From the NCBI GenBank assembly GCA_027319095.1, contig DAHVNW010000002.1, positions 27,763 to 91,762 of the forward strand: 64,000 nucleotides of DNA, given 5' to 3'. The position numbers were made by a program, and so were the translations under genes. Position 1 is the first letter of the stretch. Each line of letters opens with the position of its first letter. This DNA is from a bacterium (lineage in GTDB: Bacteria; SZUA-79; Acidulodesulfobacterales; Acidulodesulfobacteraceae). This document shows, one piece after another, positions 45,745-55,852 of the stretch. Under the pieces are notes generated by a model, which saw only the letters and a program-made list of their open reading frames with translations, did no database searches and was not told the DNA's origin.

Positions 45745-46491
45745 CTATCGCGACTGCTTCTCGTCTAAACCAGAAATCCCTTCGCGCTTTTTTAACTCGC
45801 CTATTACATCGAAAAAATCGACATTGGAATAAACCATCATAACGATATAAAAAAACATTAGATCCGCCAATTCATAAATTTTTTTATCCGCATCGTTTTC
45901 TATAGCGGATAAAATTACCTCGAGAGATTCTTCCTGAAGTTTTTTTCCAATTTTTTCCGGACCCTCGCTTAAAAGCCTTACGACATAAGATTTTTCCGGA
46001 TCGCCGCCTTTTCTGCCGGCAATAAGGTCATATAATAGTTTCAGCGAATAAAACATTTCTTTTTCATCAGTAGTATTCGTATCTACTGCATCGGTAGATA
46101 TAATATTGTTTATCTTAGAGTAAAAACAGGATTTGCGGCCGGTGTGACAGGCAGGACCGCTTTGAACAACCTTTAATAAAATGCTGTCGTTATCGCAGTC
46201 TAAAAAAATTTCTTTTATTTTTTGGATATGTCCGGAAGTTTCCCCTTTTTTCCATAGTTTATTTCTCGACCTGGAAAAATAATGGGCAAAGCCTGTTTCG
46301 ACGGTTTTTCTTAACGCAGTTTCATTCATAAATGCGAGCATTAATATTTCTTTTGAAAAATAATCCTGCGCAACCGCAGGAATAAGGCCGTTAAGTTTTG
46401 AAAAATCGATTTTTTTTAAAAATGCGTTAAGGGACATTTCGTCAAAAACGTTTAAAATTTTGTCCCGAATATCGTTTTCGTTTTCTTTCAT
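45745..46491 (-). CDS. hisIE: Bifunctional phosphoribosyl-AMP cyclohydrolase / phosphoribosyl-ATP pyrophosphatase
   Basis: 248 aa, steps 2 and 3 of histidine synthesis. The cyclohydrolase half (about 15-130) has [27 protein letters not shown] and the metal-binding [21 protein letters not shown] with Cys and His. The pyrophosphatase half (about 145-245) has [21 protein letters not shown] with the typical ExxE helix and a downstream ELADLMFFY. It is the last gene of the his operon, 29 bases after hisF. Confidence 0.95.
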   Translation of the reverse strand: MKENENDIRDKILNVFDEMSLNAFLKKIDFSKLNGLIPAVAQDYFSKEILMLAFMNETALRKTVETGFAHYFSRSRNKLWKKGETSGHIQKIKEIFLDCDNDSILLKVVQSGPACHTGRKSCFYSKINNIISTDAVDTNTTDEKEMFYSLKLLYDLIAGRKGGDPEKSYVVRLLSEGPEKIGKKLQEESLEVILSAIENDADKKIYELADLMFFYIVMMVYSNVDFFDVIGELKKREGISGLDEKQSR

Positions 46492-46520
46492 TTTTGTTTT
46501 ATATTTTATATTTTATATTA

Positions 46521-47276
46521 TTACAATCTGACATTTATACCTTTTGATTGTAAATATTTTTTGATTTGAATTATGCCTGAATTTTCGTAATGGAATATAG
46601 AGGCAGCTAAAGCGGCGCTAGCATCCGCTTTTTTAAAAACTTCTTCTATATCTTTTGCGTCTTTCGCTCCACCTGATGCAATCACTGGAATTCTCACGCT
46701 TTGGACTACGGACGAAGTAAGATTTATCTCATAGCCGTTTTTAGTGCCGTCCCTGTCCATGCTCGTAAGCAATATTTCTCCAGCGCCTCTGCTTTCCGCT
46801 TCTTTAGCCCATAATACCGCATTAACGCCGGAGTTTTTTCTCCCTCCGTGCGTAAAAACTAAATATTCGCCGCCTATTTTTTTTGCGTCTATCGCTATTA
46901 CTATGGTAGACGAGCCGAATTTTTTTGCCGCTTCGTCTATCAAGCCGGGATTGAGAACTGCCGCCGTGTTAATGGAAACCTTATCGGCTCCGCTATTCAA
47001 TAAATTTCTTATGTCTTCTATTTCCGAAACTCCTCCGCCTACGCTAAAAGGAATAAATATGTTTTCGGATATTTTTTTTACTAATTCCGAAATAGTCTTC
47101 CTCTTTTCATGCGATGCCGTTATATCCAGAAACATAAGTTCATCGGCAAGTTCGTCATTATACCTTTTTGCAAGTTCCAGCGGATCTCCCGCACTCCGCA
47201 AACCTTCGAAATTTATCCCTTTAACAACCTCGTTGTCTTTAATATCCAGGCAGGGTATTATTCTTTTTGCAAGCAT
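46521..47276 (-). CDS. hisF: Imidazole glycerol phosphate synthase subunit HisF
   Basis: 251 aa cyclase subunit; takes ammonia from HisH and converts PRFAR to IGP and AICAR. Catalytic Asp residues are in PCLDIKDNEVVKG (residue 11) and LTSMDRDGTKNGY (about 130). The (beta-alpha)8 half-repeat pattern GGGVSEIEDIR ... ASGGAKDAKDIEE is typical. It follows hisA by 14 bases. Confidence 0.97.
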   Translation of the reverse strand: MLAKRIIPCLDIKDNEVVKGINFEGLRSAGDPLELAKRYNDELADELMFLDITASHEKRKTISELVKKISENIFIPFSVGGGVSEIEDIRNLLNSGADKVSINTAAVLNPGLIDEAAKKFGSSTIVIAIDAKKIGGEYLVFTHGGRKNSGVNAVLWAKEAESRGAGEILLTSMDRDGTKNGYEINLTSSVVQSVRIPVIASGGAKDAKDIEEVFKKADASAALAASIFHYENSGIIQIKKYLQSKGINVRL

Positions 47277-47290
47277 AAACTTGTGACTCC

Positions 47291-48010
47291 TTATAGCATT
47301 TCGTTAACGGCTTTCAAATCCATTTTTCCATCGTAAAGCGCCTTTCCGACTATTACTCCTTTAAGCAAGGGAAGATTTAGTTCTTTCAACCTGATTATGT
47401 CGGATAATCCCGAAACTCCCCCGGATGCAATAATTTCCACTCCCATTCTTGCAACCTTAAGTATAAGTTCGGTATTTACGCCAGAAAGCATTCCGTCTTT
47501 TTTAATATCGGTAATGATAAAATTTTCTATCCCATATTCGTTTTTAAACATCTTTACAGCTTCGGCAAACGGAACTTCGACGAACTCTTTCCATCCGGAA
47601 ACAGCTATTTTTTCATCGTATAAATCAATCCCTGCTATTATTTTACCTTTATTTTTCAATAAGGACCGTCTAACGGATTCGATATTCTTAAATAATATGG
47701 AGCCGAGAACGATGTAGGAAGCGCCTGCGTTAAAATAATTTTCGACGGTTTCGTCATCCCTGATTCCTCCGCCCACTTCAACCGGTATATTCACGGATTT
47801 TATAATATCTTTTATGATGCCTGCATTTTCGGGATTGCCGGATTTAGCTCCGTCCAAATCTACCAAATGAAGCCTTTTTGCACCGAGTTTTTGCCAGTTT
47901 AGAGCGGCTTCCAGCGGGGAAAGTTCATATATTTTTTTAGCATCGTAATCACCCATGGAAAGCCGGACGCATTTTGAACCTAATATATCCACGGCAGGTA
48001 TTATAATCAT
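47291..48010 (-). CDS. hisA: ProFAR isomerase HisA
   Basis: 239 aa (beta-alpha)8 isomerase, fourth step. Catalytic Asp in IIPAVDILGSKCVRL (residue 8) and the second in ITDIKKDGMLSGVN (about 130). GGGIRDDETVENY and ASGGVSGLSDI are the phosphate-binding halves. It lies between hisH and hisF, 42 bases after hisH. Confidence 0.97.
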   Translation of the reverse strand: MIIIPAVDILGSKCVRLSMGDYDAKKIYELSPLEAALNWQKLGAKRLHLVDLDGAKSGNPENAGIIKDIIKSVNIPVEVGGGIRDDETVENYFNAGASYIVLGSILFKNIESVRRSLLKNKGKIIAGIDLYDEKIAVSGWKEFVEVPFAEAVKMFKNEYGIENFIITDIKKDGMLSGVNTELILKVARMGVEIIASGGVSGLSDIIRLKELNLPLLKGVIVGKALYDGKMDLKAVNEML

Positions 48011-48052
48011 ATTTTCCTTAGCTTTATTTTATTTTTCCAGCTTAGTTATAAA

Positions 48053-48688
48053 TCAATTCCCGATAAAATTTTTTAACAGAGCTAATCCGGCCGTATGACT
48101 TTTTTCGGGATGAAACTGGCATGCAAAAATATTGTCTTTTTTTACGCATGCGCTGAATTTTCCGTAATAATCACAAAAAGCGACAGTAATATTTTCTTCC
48201 GGCACGCAATAATACGAATGAAGGAAATAAAAGAAAACGTTATTTTTTATCCCGTTAAATTCGTTTATCTGTTTTAATATTTCCATATTGTTCCATCCGA
48301 TATGGGGCATTAAAGGAACAACGGACTCGTCGAATTTAATTACTTTACCCTTTAGAATACCGAGTCCCTCGCTATACCCGAATTCTTCGGAAGTTTCAAA
48401 CAGCAACTGCATTCCAAGACATATGCCGAGGAAATTATTTCCTGCGGAAATGGCGTCTTTAACCGGCTCCGCAAGCCCCTTTCGTTTCAGCGTCGACATG
48501 GCGTCCTTAAACCCGCCCACGCCTGGCAGAATTAAATGGGTAGCATTTTCTATATCTTTATAATTTCCAGTAATTTTTGCATCATACCCTAAAAAAATAA
48601 AAGCGTTGCGGACGTTTTTTAGGTTACCCATTCCGTAATCTATTATTGCAATTTTTTTTTCGGAATTTTCAAATTGGACTTTATTCAT
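48053..48688 (-). CDS. hisH: Imidazole glycerol phosphate synthase subunit HisH
   Basis: 211 aa glutaminase partner of HisF. Class I amidotransferase features: IDYGMGNLKNVRNAF, nucleophile Cys in NFLGICLGMQLL (about residue 91), and His-x-Glu in ACQFHPEKSHTAG (about 192). Normal length. The amidase gene ends 22 bases upstream. Confidence 0.97.
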   Translation of the reverse strand: MNKVQFENSEKKIAIIDYGMGNLKNVRNAFIFLGYDAKITGNYKDIENATHLILPGVGGFKDAMSTLKRKGLAEPVKDAISAGNNFLGICLGMQLLFETSEEFGYSEGLGILKGKVIKFDESVVPLMPHIGWNNMEILKQINEFNGIKNNVFFYFLHSYYCVPEENITVAFCDYYGKFSACVKKDNIFACQFHPEKSHTAGLALLKNFIGN

Positions 48689-48710
48689 TTATTTAAATGC
48701 CTTTAAATGC

Positions 48711-49739
48711 TTATTTCTTTTTTATAATAAAATATTTATAAATTGCATTTGCTATTCCGTCGGCAATCAACTGCCTGAATGTGGACGAAGCAAGAAGGTG
48801 CTCCTCGTAAGGATTTGAGATATAAGCATATTCTATAATTACGGCAGGCATATCGGTAAACCTCAAAACGTAAAGATCGTCATGGACTACTCCGTCATAT
48901 TTTAAATGCAGGGTCGAAGCAATATAGTGTTCGAGATAACTTGCGAAGCCGTATGAATTCCTATGAAAATAATAATCCGTAGTTCCGTAAAGATAAGGGA
49001 CGACAACCGAATTGCAGTATAAGCCGATAAATAAATTTGCTCCGCTCGCATTTGCTTCGGCTACCCTTTGCTGGAGGCTGACATTAATATTGGACGTTCT
49101 GTCTATTTCCGTCTTTACTCCTTTGGCATCCAAAATACTTCTTAATTTTAAAGCAATGCTTAAGTTTACGAAACTTTCGGGGAGACCCATAGGGCCTATT
49201 CCTCCTGGATCGTCTCCACCGTGTCCGGCATCGATAAAAACGTCAAAATTAACCTCTTTAATTTTAACTCCGCCGCCAGCAGGAGTAGATTTGATATGGT
49301 GAACTTCTGATACGGCGCGCGAAACATAAATAACGACTTTATAACGGTCTTTTCCGAGATTAATTGTCCTTATTCCGGGCTTTGCCAATATATTACGCCT
49401 TAAAACGATATGCACCGAATACAGGGGAGCAGCGCTAAATTGCGAATAAGAAACCGAAAATATATTTGGAAACGGCTTTATAATCTTTTTGCCGCGTTTG
49501 TATAAAATTGCATGTCCGAATACAAGGATAAAAAATTTTTTATATCCGTCGCCGAATAAATACCCTTTATAAAAAGGATTCCCGACGGTGTAAATATCTA
49601 TGCTCCCTTTTATCCTGTCTATAGAAACATTTGTAATTTTTGTTAAATTTCCCCCATATGCATAAACATATTTAGGTCCTGCAAAAATAGGCAATGAAAT
49701 AAAAAAAAATAAAAAAATATTTAACGTTAGACTTTTCAT
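48711..49739 (-). CDS. N-acetylmuramoyl-L-alanine amidase-like exported protein, one zinc ligand altered
   Basis: 342 aa. Residues 1-26 are a signal peptide, 27-150 look like an AMIN-type beta domain that binds cell wall, and 165-340 are an Amidase_3 domain. The first zinc His is in FIDAGHGGDDPGG and the second ligand Glu in GLPESFVNL; the catalytic Glu is in MPAVIIEYAYISN. The third zinc His, expected in the LFxSIHA block, reads LFIGLYCNS here, Tyr in place of His (TAC; one base from CAC). The domain may be inactive or altered. It sits inside the his operon between hisB and hisH. Confidence 0.85.
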   Translation of the reverse strand: MKSLTLNIFLFFFISLPIFAGPKYVYAYGGNLTKITNVSIDRIKGSIDIYTVGNPFYKGYLFGDGYKKFFILVFGHAILYKRGKKIIKPFPNIFSVSYSQFSAAPLYSVHIVLRRNILAKPGIRTINLGKDRYKVVIYVSRAVSEVHHIKSTPAGGGVKIKEVNFDVFIDAGHGGDDPGGIGPMGLPESFVNLSIALKLRSILDAKGVKTEIDRTSNINVSLQQRVAEANASGANLFIGLYCNSVVVPYLYGTTDYYFHRNSYGFASYLEHYIASTLHLKYDGVVHDDLYVLRFTDMPAVIIEYAYISNPYEEHLLASSTFRQLIADGIANAIYKYFIIKKK

Positions 49740-49748
49740 TTCCTTAAA

Positions 49749-50423
49749 TTAAATGCTTCCCTTCGTAGAAGGAATCCCGCAATTGCCGGTAGTTTTAAGC
49801 GCATCCGACACGGCTCTTCCCGCCGATTTAAAAGTTGCTTCTACCATATGATGGGCGTTTGAACCGTATTTAATATTTATATGGATATTTATAAGGGCAT
49901 TCTTGCATAATGCTTCAAAAAAAATGCCGGAATAAATGTAAAAAAATTTATCGACTAAAATTTCCCGCGATTCCTGTTTAGATATGTGCATGGAGGAACG
50001 CAAAAACTCTCCTTCCGGCCTTGACATGTCTTCATCCATGAATTTATAAATAAAAAAAGCCCTGCCGCAAAAATCTATGGAAGATTGCACGAGCGATTCG
50101 TCCATAGGAACGGAAGCAAAACCGAACCTTTTAATGCCGTTTTTATCGCCGGATAATTCTTTTAACGCGACGCCTATGATTATTCCGGTATCTTCTATAA
50201 GATGATGAAGATCTACCCCTATATCGCCTTTGGCCCTAAGCGTCATATCAAAACCGGAATGCTTCGAAAACTGTTCTAGCATATGGTTAAAAAACGGCAC
50301 GCCCGAATCGATTTTATATGTGCCGGTTCCATCGATATTCAATGTAAGCTTTATATCCGTTTCCGCCGTCTTTCTCGCAAAGCTTCCTTTGCGCGCTTTA
50401 TGTCTTTCTTTATTGGTTTCCAT
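49749..50423 (-). CDS. hisB: Imidazoleglycerol-phosphate dehydratase
   Basis: 224 aa, monofunctional (no phosphatase domain), step 6 of histidine synthesis. Manganese-binding blocks: VPFFNHMLEQFSKHSGF (about 41), VDLHHLIEDTGI (about 71) and the C-terminal GSNAHHMVEATFK. An N-terminal extension of about 20 residues is rich in Arg and Lys. The separate histidinol-phosphate phosphatase is not in the window. hisC lies 33 bases upstream. Confidence 0.96.
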   Translation of the reverse strand: METNKERHKARKGSFARKTAETDIKLTLNIDGTGTYKIDSGVPFFNHMLEQFSKHSGFDMTLRAKGDIGVDLHHLIEDTGIIIGVALKELSGDKNGIKRFGFASVPMDESLVQSSIDFCGRAFFIYKFMDEDMSRPEGEFLRSSMHISKQESREILVDKFFYIYSGIFFEALCKNALINIHINIKYGSNAHHMVEATFKSAGRAVSDALKTTGNCGIPSTKGSI

Positions 50424-50456
50424 ATTATAATAGCATATTTCCGGTTTAAAATTAAC

Positions 50457-51530
50457 TTAATGAAAACTTTCCAAATAACCTATAAGCTTTTTATTCTGTA
50501 GCGCAGTGCCGATTGTTATCCTATAAAACAATCCCATATTGCCTGTAAAATTTCTTATTATTATATTATTATTTTTAAGAAATTCATCGAATTTATTTTT
50601 TAATTTTTTATCGTTAAGCTTTATTAATATAAAATTTGCATCAGATGGGTAAGGCAGTATAAAATCTATTTTTTTAAAAACGGAATAAAGTTTGTTCCTT
50701 TGGCTAACGGTCTTTTTTATATTCTTGTCGAATTCGTTGAAATTATTTAAAAAAAATTCGATAGAACTTAAGGTTAAAGAGTTTATGTTATAAGGCAATT
50801 TAATTTTTTTAAATTCGTTTATCAGATTATCCCCTGCAAAGAGCATCCCGAATCTTAATCCGGCAAGCCCTATTTTCGAAAAAGTTTTTAAAACAATTAA
50901 GTTATCGTATTCAGTAATATATTGTATAAAAGATTTTTTATCGGAAAAAAATAAGTATGCTTCGTCTATAACGACGATATTATTTTTATTTTCCAATAAT
51001 TTTTTTATTATACCATCGTTAAAATGATTTCCGGTAGGATTATTCGGATAGCTGAAAAAATATATATTCTTTAAATAGATATTTTGGCGCGATGCCATGT
51101 TTGCCGGCAAATCGAAAGATTTTTTGTCTAATTTTATAAAATTAGTATTTAAATCGTTGTATCTTGCAATAATGTCATACATGGAAAAAGACGGCGACGG
51201 AATATTTACCGCTACATCCTTTCTCAGGCTGAGTAAAATAATCGAAATAAGTTCGTCGGAACCGTTGCCGAAAATAAAATTTTTAGATTTAATGCCGTAA
51301 AGTTTTTCGAGAATATTTAAAAGTTTTTTGGAACTTGAATCGGGATAAAGATTTATCAGCGTATCCTTTATAAAATTTGCATATCTTCTTTTTATAGCTT
51401 TGCCCAAAATATAATTAGATTCGTTTGCGTCCAGTTTTAAAGAATTATTATGTCCAATCTCGTTTACTTTATAAGGGATAAGATTAATAATGCTGTCTTT
51501 AATAAAATCTTCTGTTTTTAAAGAAATCAT
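50457..51530 (-). CDS. hisC: Histidinol-phosphate aminotransferase
   Basis: 357 aa PLP class II aminotransferase. The PLP Lys is in LKTFSKIGLAGLRFGM (about residue 218), with SYPNNPTGN and VIDEAYLFF before it and a C-terminal IIIRNFTGNMGLFYRITIG carrying the substrate Arg. Base composition looks more AT-rich than neighbours (many Lys, Asn, Ile), but the family match is good. Start ATG 51530, 10 bases after hisD. Confidence 0.94.
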   Translation of the reverse strand: MISLKTEDFIKDSIINLIPYKVNEIGHNNSLKLDANESNYILGKAIKRRYANFIKDTLINLYPDSSSKKLLNILEKLYGIKSKNFIFGNGSDELISIILLSLRKDVAVNIPSPSFSMYDIIARYNDLNTNFIKLDKKSFDLPANMASRQNIYLKNIYFFSYPNNPTGNHFNDGIIKKLLENKNNIVVIDEAYLFFSDKKSFIQYITEYDNLIVLKTFSKIGLAGLRFGMLFAGDNLINEFKKIKLPYNINSLTLSSIEFFLNNFNEFDKNIKKTVSQRNKLYSVFKKIDFILPYPSDANFILIKLNDKKLKNKFDEFLKNNNIIIRNFTGNMGLFYRITIGTALQNKKLIGYLESFH

Positions 51531-51540
51531 ATTAATTATG

Positions 51541-52845
51541 TTAATTTTTTATATTTTTTATTTTATTAACTCTGAAACTTACGGATTCCCCGTGAGCATT
51601 TAAACCTTCGATGTCCGAAAAAAATTTCACGTCGTCGGCATTTTTTAATAAAAATTCAGGGCTTGCCGAAATTACGCTCGTTCTTTTAAGAAAAGACACG
51701 GCATCCAACGGGGAAAAAAACCTTGCCGTTCCTCCGGTAGGCAGAACATGGCTAGGACCGGCAACATAATCTCCTAAGGCTTCGGGAGTGTTGCCGCCCA
51801 AAAATACAGCGCCAGCGTTCTTTATTAAAAAGAGTTTTTCGAACGGGTCGCTTATATAAAGCTCCAGATGTTCCGGAGCAAGTTCGTTTGCAATGTCTAT
51901 GGATTCGTTTGCCGAACCGGTTAAAACTAATGAAGCGTTGGAATCTATAGATTTTTCTATTATGTCTTTTCTTTTTTCTAGCGATATTAACTTAGGCAGA
52001 ATTTTCTTTATATTTCTGATAAGTTCGCGCGAATCGCTTATTACGGTAGAAATAGCCATTTCGTCATGTTCCGCCTGAGATATCATATCTATGGCAACAA
52101 GTTCCGGATCTGCGGAGTCATCGCATATTATTGCTATTTCGCTTGGACCAGCAATCATGTCAATATCCACGTCGCCGTAAACCATTTTTTTTGCCGCGGC
52201 AACGAATATATTTCCAGGACCGGCTATTTTATCGACTCTCGGAACGGTTTCCGTTCCGTAAGCAAGGGCAAATATAGCCTGCGGTCCGCCTATCTTAATT
52301 ATCTTTTCTATGCCGCACAAAACTGCCGCCGCAATAACGTAAGCATTTAGTTTATCCGAAGGAGGCGTAACCATGATTATATCTTTAACTCCCGATGCCG
52401 ATGCCGGAACGGCATTCATAACGACGGACGACGGATAGCTTGCCTTTCCTCCAGGAACATATATGCCTATTCTTTGAAGAGGCGATATAAGCTGTCCCGT
52501 TATAAGACCGTCGTCGCTATGCGAAAACCATGTTTTTATTTTTTGTCCTGAGTGATAATCGAAAACTCTTTTTATGGTTTTTTCAATGCTTTTGCGTTCG
52601 TCTTTCGATAAAGAATTTACCGATAAAGCCTTTTCTTTTTCGCCGATTAAAAAATCTTCCGGCTTGATTTTAATTTTATCGAATTTTTCGGTATATTCCG
52701 ATAATGCCTTATCTCCTTTTGATATTACGCCTGCGCGTATTATTTTGAGTTCGTTCTGAATTTTATCCAAAAAATCAAACTGTCTAAGTTTTCTTGTTTT
52801 TAAAAATTTTCTAAAATCGTCTTTTTTAAAGTCAAACACCTGCAT
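51541..52845 (-). CDS. hisD: Histidinol dehydrogenase
   Basis: 434 aa zinc, NAD-dependent enzyme for the last two steps. VPGGKASYPSSVVMNAVPA, KIAGPGNIFVAAAKK and the DMIAGPSEIAIICD block are canonical; the active-site Glu-His is in SQAEHDEMA (about 256) and another His in GPSHVLPTGG. It overlaps hisG by 14 bases (52832-52845), so translation is coupled. Confidence 0.97.
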   Translation of the reverse strand: MQVFDFKKDDFRKFLKTRKLRQFDFLDKIQNELKIIRAGVISKGDKALSEYTEKFDKIKIKPEDFLIGEKEKALSVNSLSKDERKSIEKTIKRVFDYHSGQKIKTWFSHSDDGLITGQLISPLQRIGIYVPGGKASYPSSVVMNAVPASASGVKDIIMVTPPSDKLNAYVIAAAVLCGIEKIIKIGGPQAIFALAYGTETVPRVDKIAGPGNIFVAAAKKMVYGDVDIDMIAGPSEIAIICDDSADPELVAIDMISQAEHDEMAISTVISDSRELIRNIKKILPKLISLEKRKDIIEKSIDSNASLVLTGSANESIDIANELAPEHLELYISDPFEKLFLIKNAGAVFLGGNTPEALGDYVAGPSHVLPTGGTARFFSPLDAVSFLKRTSVISASPEFLLKNADDVKFFSDIEGLNAHGESVSFRVNKIKNIKN

Positions 52846-53521
52846 TTTTTTTTATCTGTTCTCTTAAATTATCTATTAAAGTTGCAATTTCTCCGGAATT
52901 GGTTTTAAGGCTTGCCCTATTTACTATAAGTCTCGAAGTTACGGATACTATCTCTTCCACCGGCATAAGGTTATTCTGTTTAAGGGTCTCCCCCGTCGAA
53001 ACAAGATCGACGATAAAATCGCACAAACCGGAAATAGGAGCAAGTTCGACATTTCCGTAAAGTTTTATAATTTGAATATTCGAAACGCCTTTTTTATTAA
53101 AAAAATCCATGGTTATTCGAACGTACTTAGTGGCAATCCTCAAATTAACTCCCGAATAATACAATTTTTTTTTATCCGCAATATTTTTGTCTGCCGCAAC
53201 GACTACCCTGCACTTTCCTATGCCCAAATCCAACGGTTCATAAACGTTCCTGGGCTTTTCCAACAAAACATCCTTTCCGGAAATACCGGCGTCAGCGGCT
53301 CCATACTCCACGAAAGTAGGCACATCCCAGGGTTTGACTATAAGAAGGCTTACATCGTCGTCATTATAGTCGAATATCAGCCTCCTCGAATCATAATCTG
53401 CATAGGGATGTTTAATATACCCTGATTTTCTTAAAAGTTCCAGTGCATCTTTCTGCACCCTCCCTTTAGGAACGGCAATTTTAAGTTTTTTAGTTTTATT
53501 TTTATCTAAGGAGATTTTCAT
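52832..53521 (-). CDS. hisG: ATP phosphoribosyltransferase, short form
   Basis: 229 aa, catalyses the first, committed histidine step. The short form lacks the C-terminal ACT-like regulatory domain, so by family knowledge it requires a HisZ subunit. The sequence has KIAVPKGRVQKDALELL, GISGKDVLLE and the PRPP loop in SGLCDFIVDLVSTGETLKQN (about 160). No hisZ is in the window. It follows murA by 14 bases. Confidence 0.96.
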   Translation of the reverse strand: MKISLDKNKTKKLKIAVPKGRVQKDALELLRKSGYIKHPYADYDSRRLIFDYNDDDVSLLIVKPWDVPTFVEYGAADAGISGKDVLLEKPRNVYEPLDLGIGKCRVVVAADKNIADKKKLYYSGVNLRIATKYVRITMDFFNKKGVSNIQIIKLYGNVELAPISGLCDFIVDLVSTGETLKQNNLMPVEEIVSVTSRLIVNRASLKTNSGEIATLIDNLREQIKKNAGV

Positions 53522-53535
53522 ATCGTATATCTATG

Positions 53536-54864
53536 TTAGGCGCTCTTACTGCAAGCAGAACCGTTAAAATCAGGTTCGTCAACAACAGGAATGTCGTTTT
53601 CTTTTACCCTCGATATTATAGCGCCAAGATTTGACAACTTTTCTTCCATTTTTTCGTATCCACGGTCAAGGTGATAGATTCTGGAAACCGTAGTTAAACC
53701 GTCGGAAGAAGCTAATCCTGCTAAAATAAGCGAAGCGCTTGCCCTTAAGTCGGTAGCCATAACCTCTGCCCCGGAAAGTTTCTGGACGCCTTTTACTATG
53801 GCAAAGTTATTTCTAACTTTTATATTAGCTCCGAGACGGATAAGCTCGGCAACATGCATAAATCTGTTTTCGAAAACATTTTCCGTAACTACGCACAACC
53901 CGCCGGAAAGAGTCATAAGCGCCATCATTTGCGCCTGCATATCCGTAGGAAAATTAGGATAAGGTGCGGTTGATATATCGACGCTTTTTATGGCCTTGGA
54001 GCCTTTGACCCTCAACTGGGACGATGAATTTATAATAATCTTTGCCCCGGCTTCCGAAAGTTTATCTATGATGGCTTTGAGATGCTGAACGTTTATGTTT
54101 TTAAGCACTATATCCCCTTTCGTTATCGCGGATGCCGTCATGAACGTTCCAGCCTCTATTCTGTCTGGAAGAACACGATGACATAAGCGGCGAAGTTTTT
54201 TAACGCCGTTTACAACTATGATGGACTGCTCTACTCTTTTTATGTCGGCCCCGCCGTTGTTAAGGGCAAAAATCATATCGTCCACTTCAGGTTCCATTGC
54301 GGCATTTTTTATTATGGTGGTTCCTTCAGCAAGCGTTGCCGCCATTATTATGTTTTCCGTACCGGTAACGGTAGGAATAGGAAAATTTATTACCGCTCCT
54401 TTAAGCTTATCCGCATGAACTTCGACGTATCCATGGTCGACTTCGACGACGGCTCCCAACGATCTAAGTGCGTTTAAATGAAAATCTATAGGCCTTGCAC
54501 CTATAGCGCAGCCACCTGGTAAAGAAACTCTGGCTTTTTTGTATTTGGCAACCAGCGGTCCCAGAACCAAAACAGAAGCCCTCATAGTCTTCACAAGGTC
54601 ATACGGCGCATCGTAATTATTGATTCCAGACGTATTTATAACGAGTTTATCCGGTTCATCGGATTCTTTGATTTCCGCACCGAGGCTTGTTAACAGCTTC
54701 TTAATTGTTTTAATGTCTTCAAGGCCGGGGACGTTATCGATTTCACTGTCGAATTCGTCAAACATAATCGAAGAAACTATTATTGGCAACGATGCATTTT
54801 TCGAACCGCCTATGGAAACTTCCCCGACTAACGGAAAACCTCCTTCTATTACCATCTTATCCAT
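53536..54864 (-). CDS. murA: UDP-N-acetylglucosamine 1-carboxyvinyltransferase
   Basis: 442 aa, first committed step of peptidoglycan synthesis, target of fosfomycin. The conserved Lys-Asn is in SIGGSKNASLPI (about 22), and the loop with the catalytic Cys is LPGGCAIGARPIDFH (Cys about residue 117), so the Cys is present and fosfomycin sensitivity is expected. It overlaps prmC by 8 bases. The order prfA-prmC-murA-hisG is shared with many deltaproteobacteria. Confidence 0.97.
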   Translation of the reverse strand: MDKMVIEGGFPLVGEVSIGGSKNASLPIIVSSIMFDEFDSEIDNVPGLEDIKTIKKLLTSLGAEIKESDEPDKLVINTSGINNYDAPYDLVKTMRASVLVLGPLVAKYKKARVSLPGGCAIGARPIDFHLNALRSLGAVVEVDHGYVEVHADKLKGAVINFPIPTVTGTENIIMAATLAEGTTIIKNAAMEPEVDDMIFALNNGGADIKRVEQSIIVVNGVKKLRRLCHRVLPDRIEAGTFMTASAITKGDIVLKNINVQHLKAIIDKLSEAGAKIIINSSSQLRVKGSKAIKSVDISTAPYPNFPTDMQAQMMALMTLSGGLCVVTENVFENRFMHVAELIRLGANIKVRNNFAIVKGVQKLSGAEVMATDLRASASLILAGLASSDGLTTVSRIYHLDRGYEKMEEKLSNLGAIISRVKENDIPVVDEPDFNGSACSKSA

Positions 54865-55852
54865 ATGTTATTTTAACCGCCCTTTCTTTATAATTTAAAT
54901 CGCTTATAAACGTTATATTCTTAAATTTTAATTTTTTAAATTTTTCGTTGAATAGGGCCTGAATCTGATTTTTTTTTCTATAATCTATTTCTAAAATAAC
55001 GGCCTTTTTATTTTTAGTTTTAAGGGAAACCGCATCTAATATTATTCTGTAAAATTTAAGGCCGTCCTTACCGCCGTCTAAAGCCTTAAGAGGTTCGTAA
55101 AGTTTAATATCGTCTTCCAGCGTTTCTAAGTCTCCGGTTTCTATATACGGAGGATTTGAAATAATTATATCGAAATTATCGAAATCTCCGGCATAATCCA
55201 CGGCATCGAAATTATTATTAAAATCTTTACCTTTAAAAGATATATCGGTTTTTAACGTAAGAATATTAAAGTAAACCGGTATAACTTTATCACCCACCGC
55301 ATTGGCGATTATGTTTTTTCTTGTTGCGTACAGACTTCTTTTGCTGTTATCTGCAGCATAAATTATAACATTATCAGAATTCTTTGCAATAGAAATCGCA
55401 ATTGCCCCAGAACCTGTGCCTATATCTAAAACACGTATTTTTCTTCTTAATTCTCCTGAAAGCCTTTTTATTTCTTGTATTGCTTCGTCCACTAAACATT
55501 CAGTATCCGGCCTAGGAATTAAAACGGACTTGCCGACAAAAAAATCCAGAGAATAAAACTCTTTTTTATTGACTATATATGCAAGCGGTTCCCTTTTACT
55601 TCTCCTTTCTATGAATCTTTCGAATAAATTTATCTTATTAGCCGCAATTTTATCTCCGTAGGACATAATTGTTTCTTCAGGCGTTTTTTTTAAAACATAT
55701 TTCATTATGTAAAACGACTCATTGAACGCATTCTGAATATTTGCGTCTTTCAGACGCAACAAACCCAGCTTAATCAGTTCGTAAACGGTTGAATTCCGTT
55801 TTGCATAATTTTTATTTTTATTATTGCGACTGCAATTGTCTTTTAGATTCAA
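54857..55852 (-). CDS. prmC: Release factor glutamine methyltransferase
   Basis: 331 aa. Methylates the Gln of the GGQ motif in release factors, whose gene is directly upstream. The SAM motif [17 protein letters not shown] (about 140) and the catalytic NPPY in [10 protein letters not shown] (about 228) are clear. Start is uncertain: no ATG lies in the first 40 codons; TTG 55852, within prfA, is the best candidate and implies coupled translation. A middle insert ([20 protein letters not shown] region) is less conserved. Confidence 0.94.
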   Translation of the reverse strand: MNLKDNCSRNNKNKNYAKRNSTVYELIKLGLLRLKDANIQNAFNESFYIMKYVLKKTPEETIMSYGDKIAANKINLFERFIERRSKREPLAYIVNKKEFYSLDFFVGKSVLIPRPDTECLVDEAIQEIKRLSGELRRKIRVLDIGTGSGAIAISIAKNSDNVIIYAADNSKRSLYATRKNIIANAVGDKVIPVYFNILTLKTDISFKGKDFNNNFDAVDYAGDFDNFDIIISNPPYIETGDLETLEDDIKLYEPLKALDGGKDGLKFYRIILDAVSLKTKNKKAVILEIDYRKKNQIQALFNEKFKKLKFKNITFISDLNYKERAVKITYG

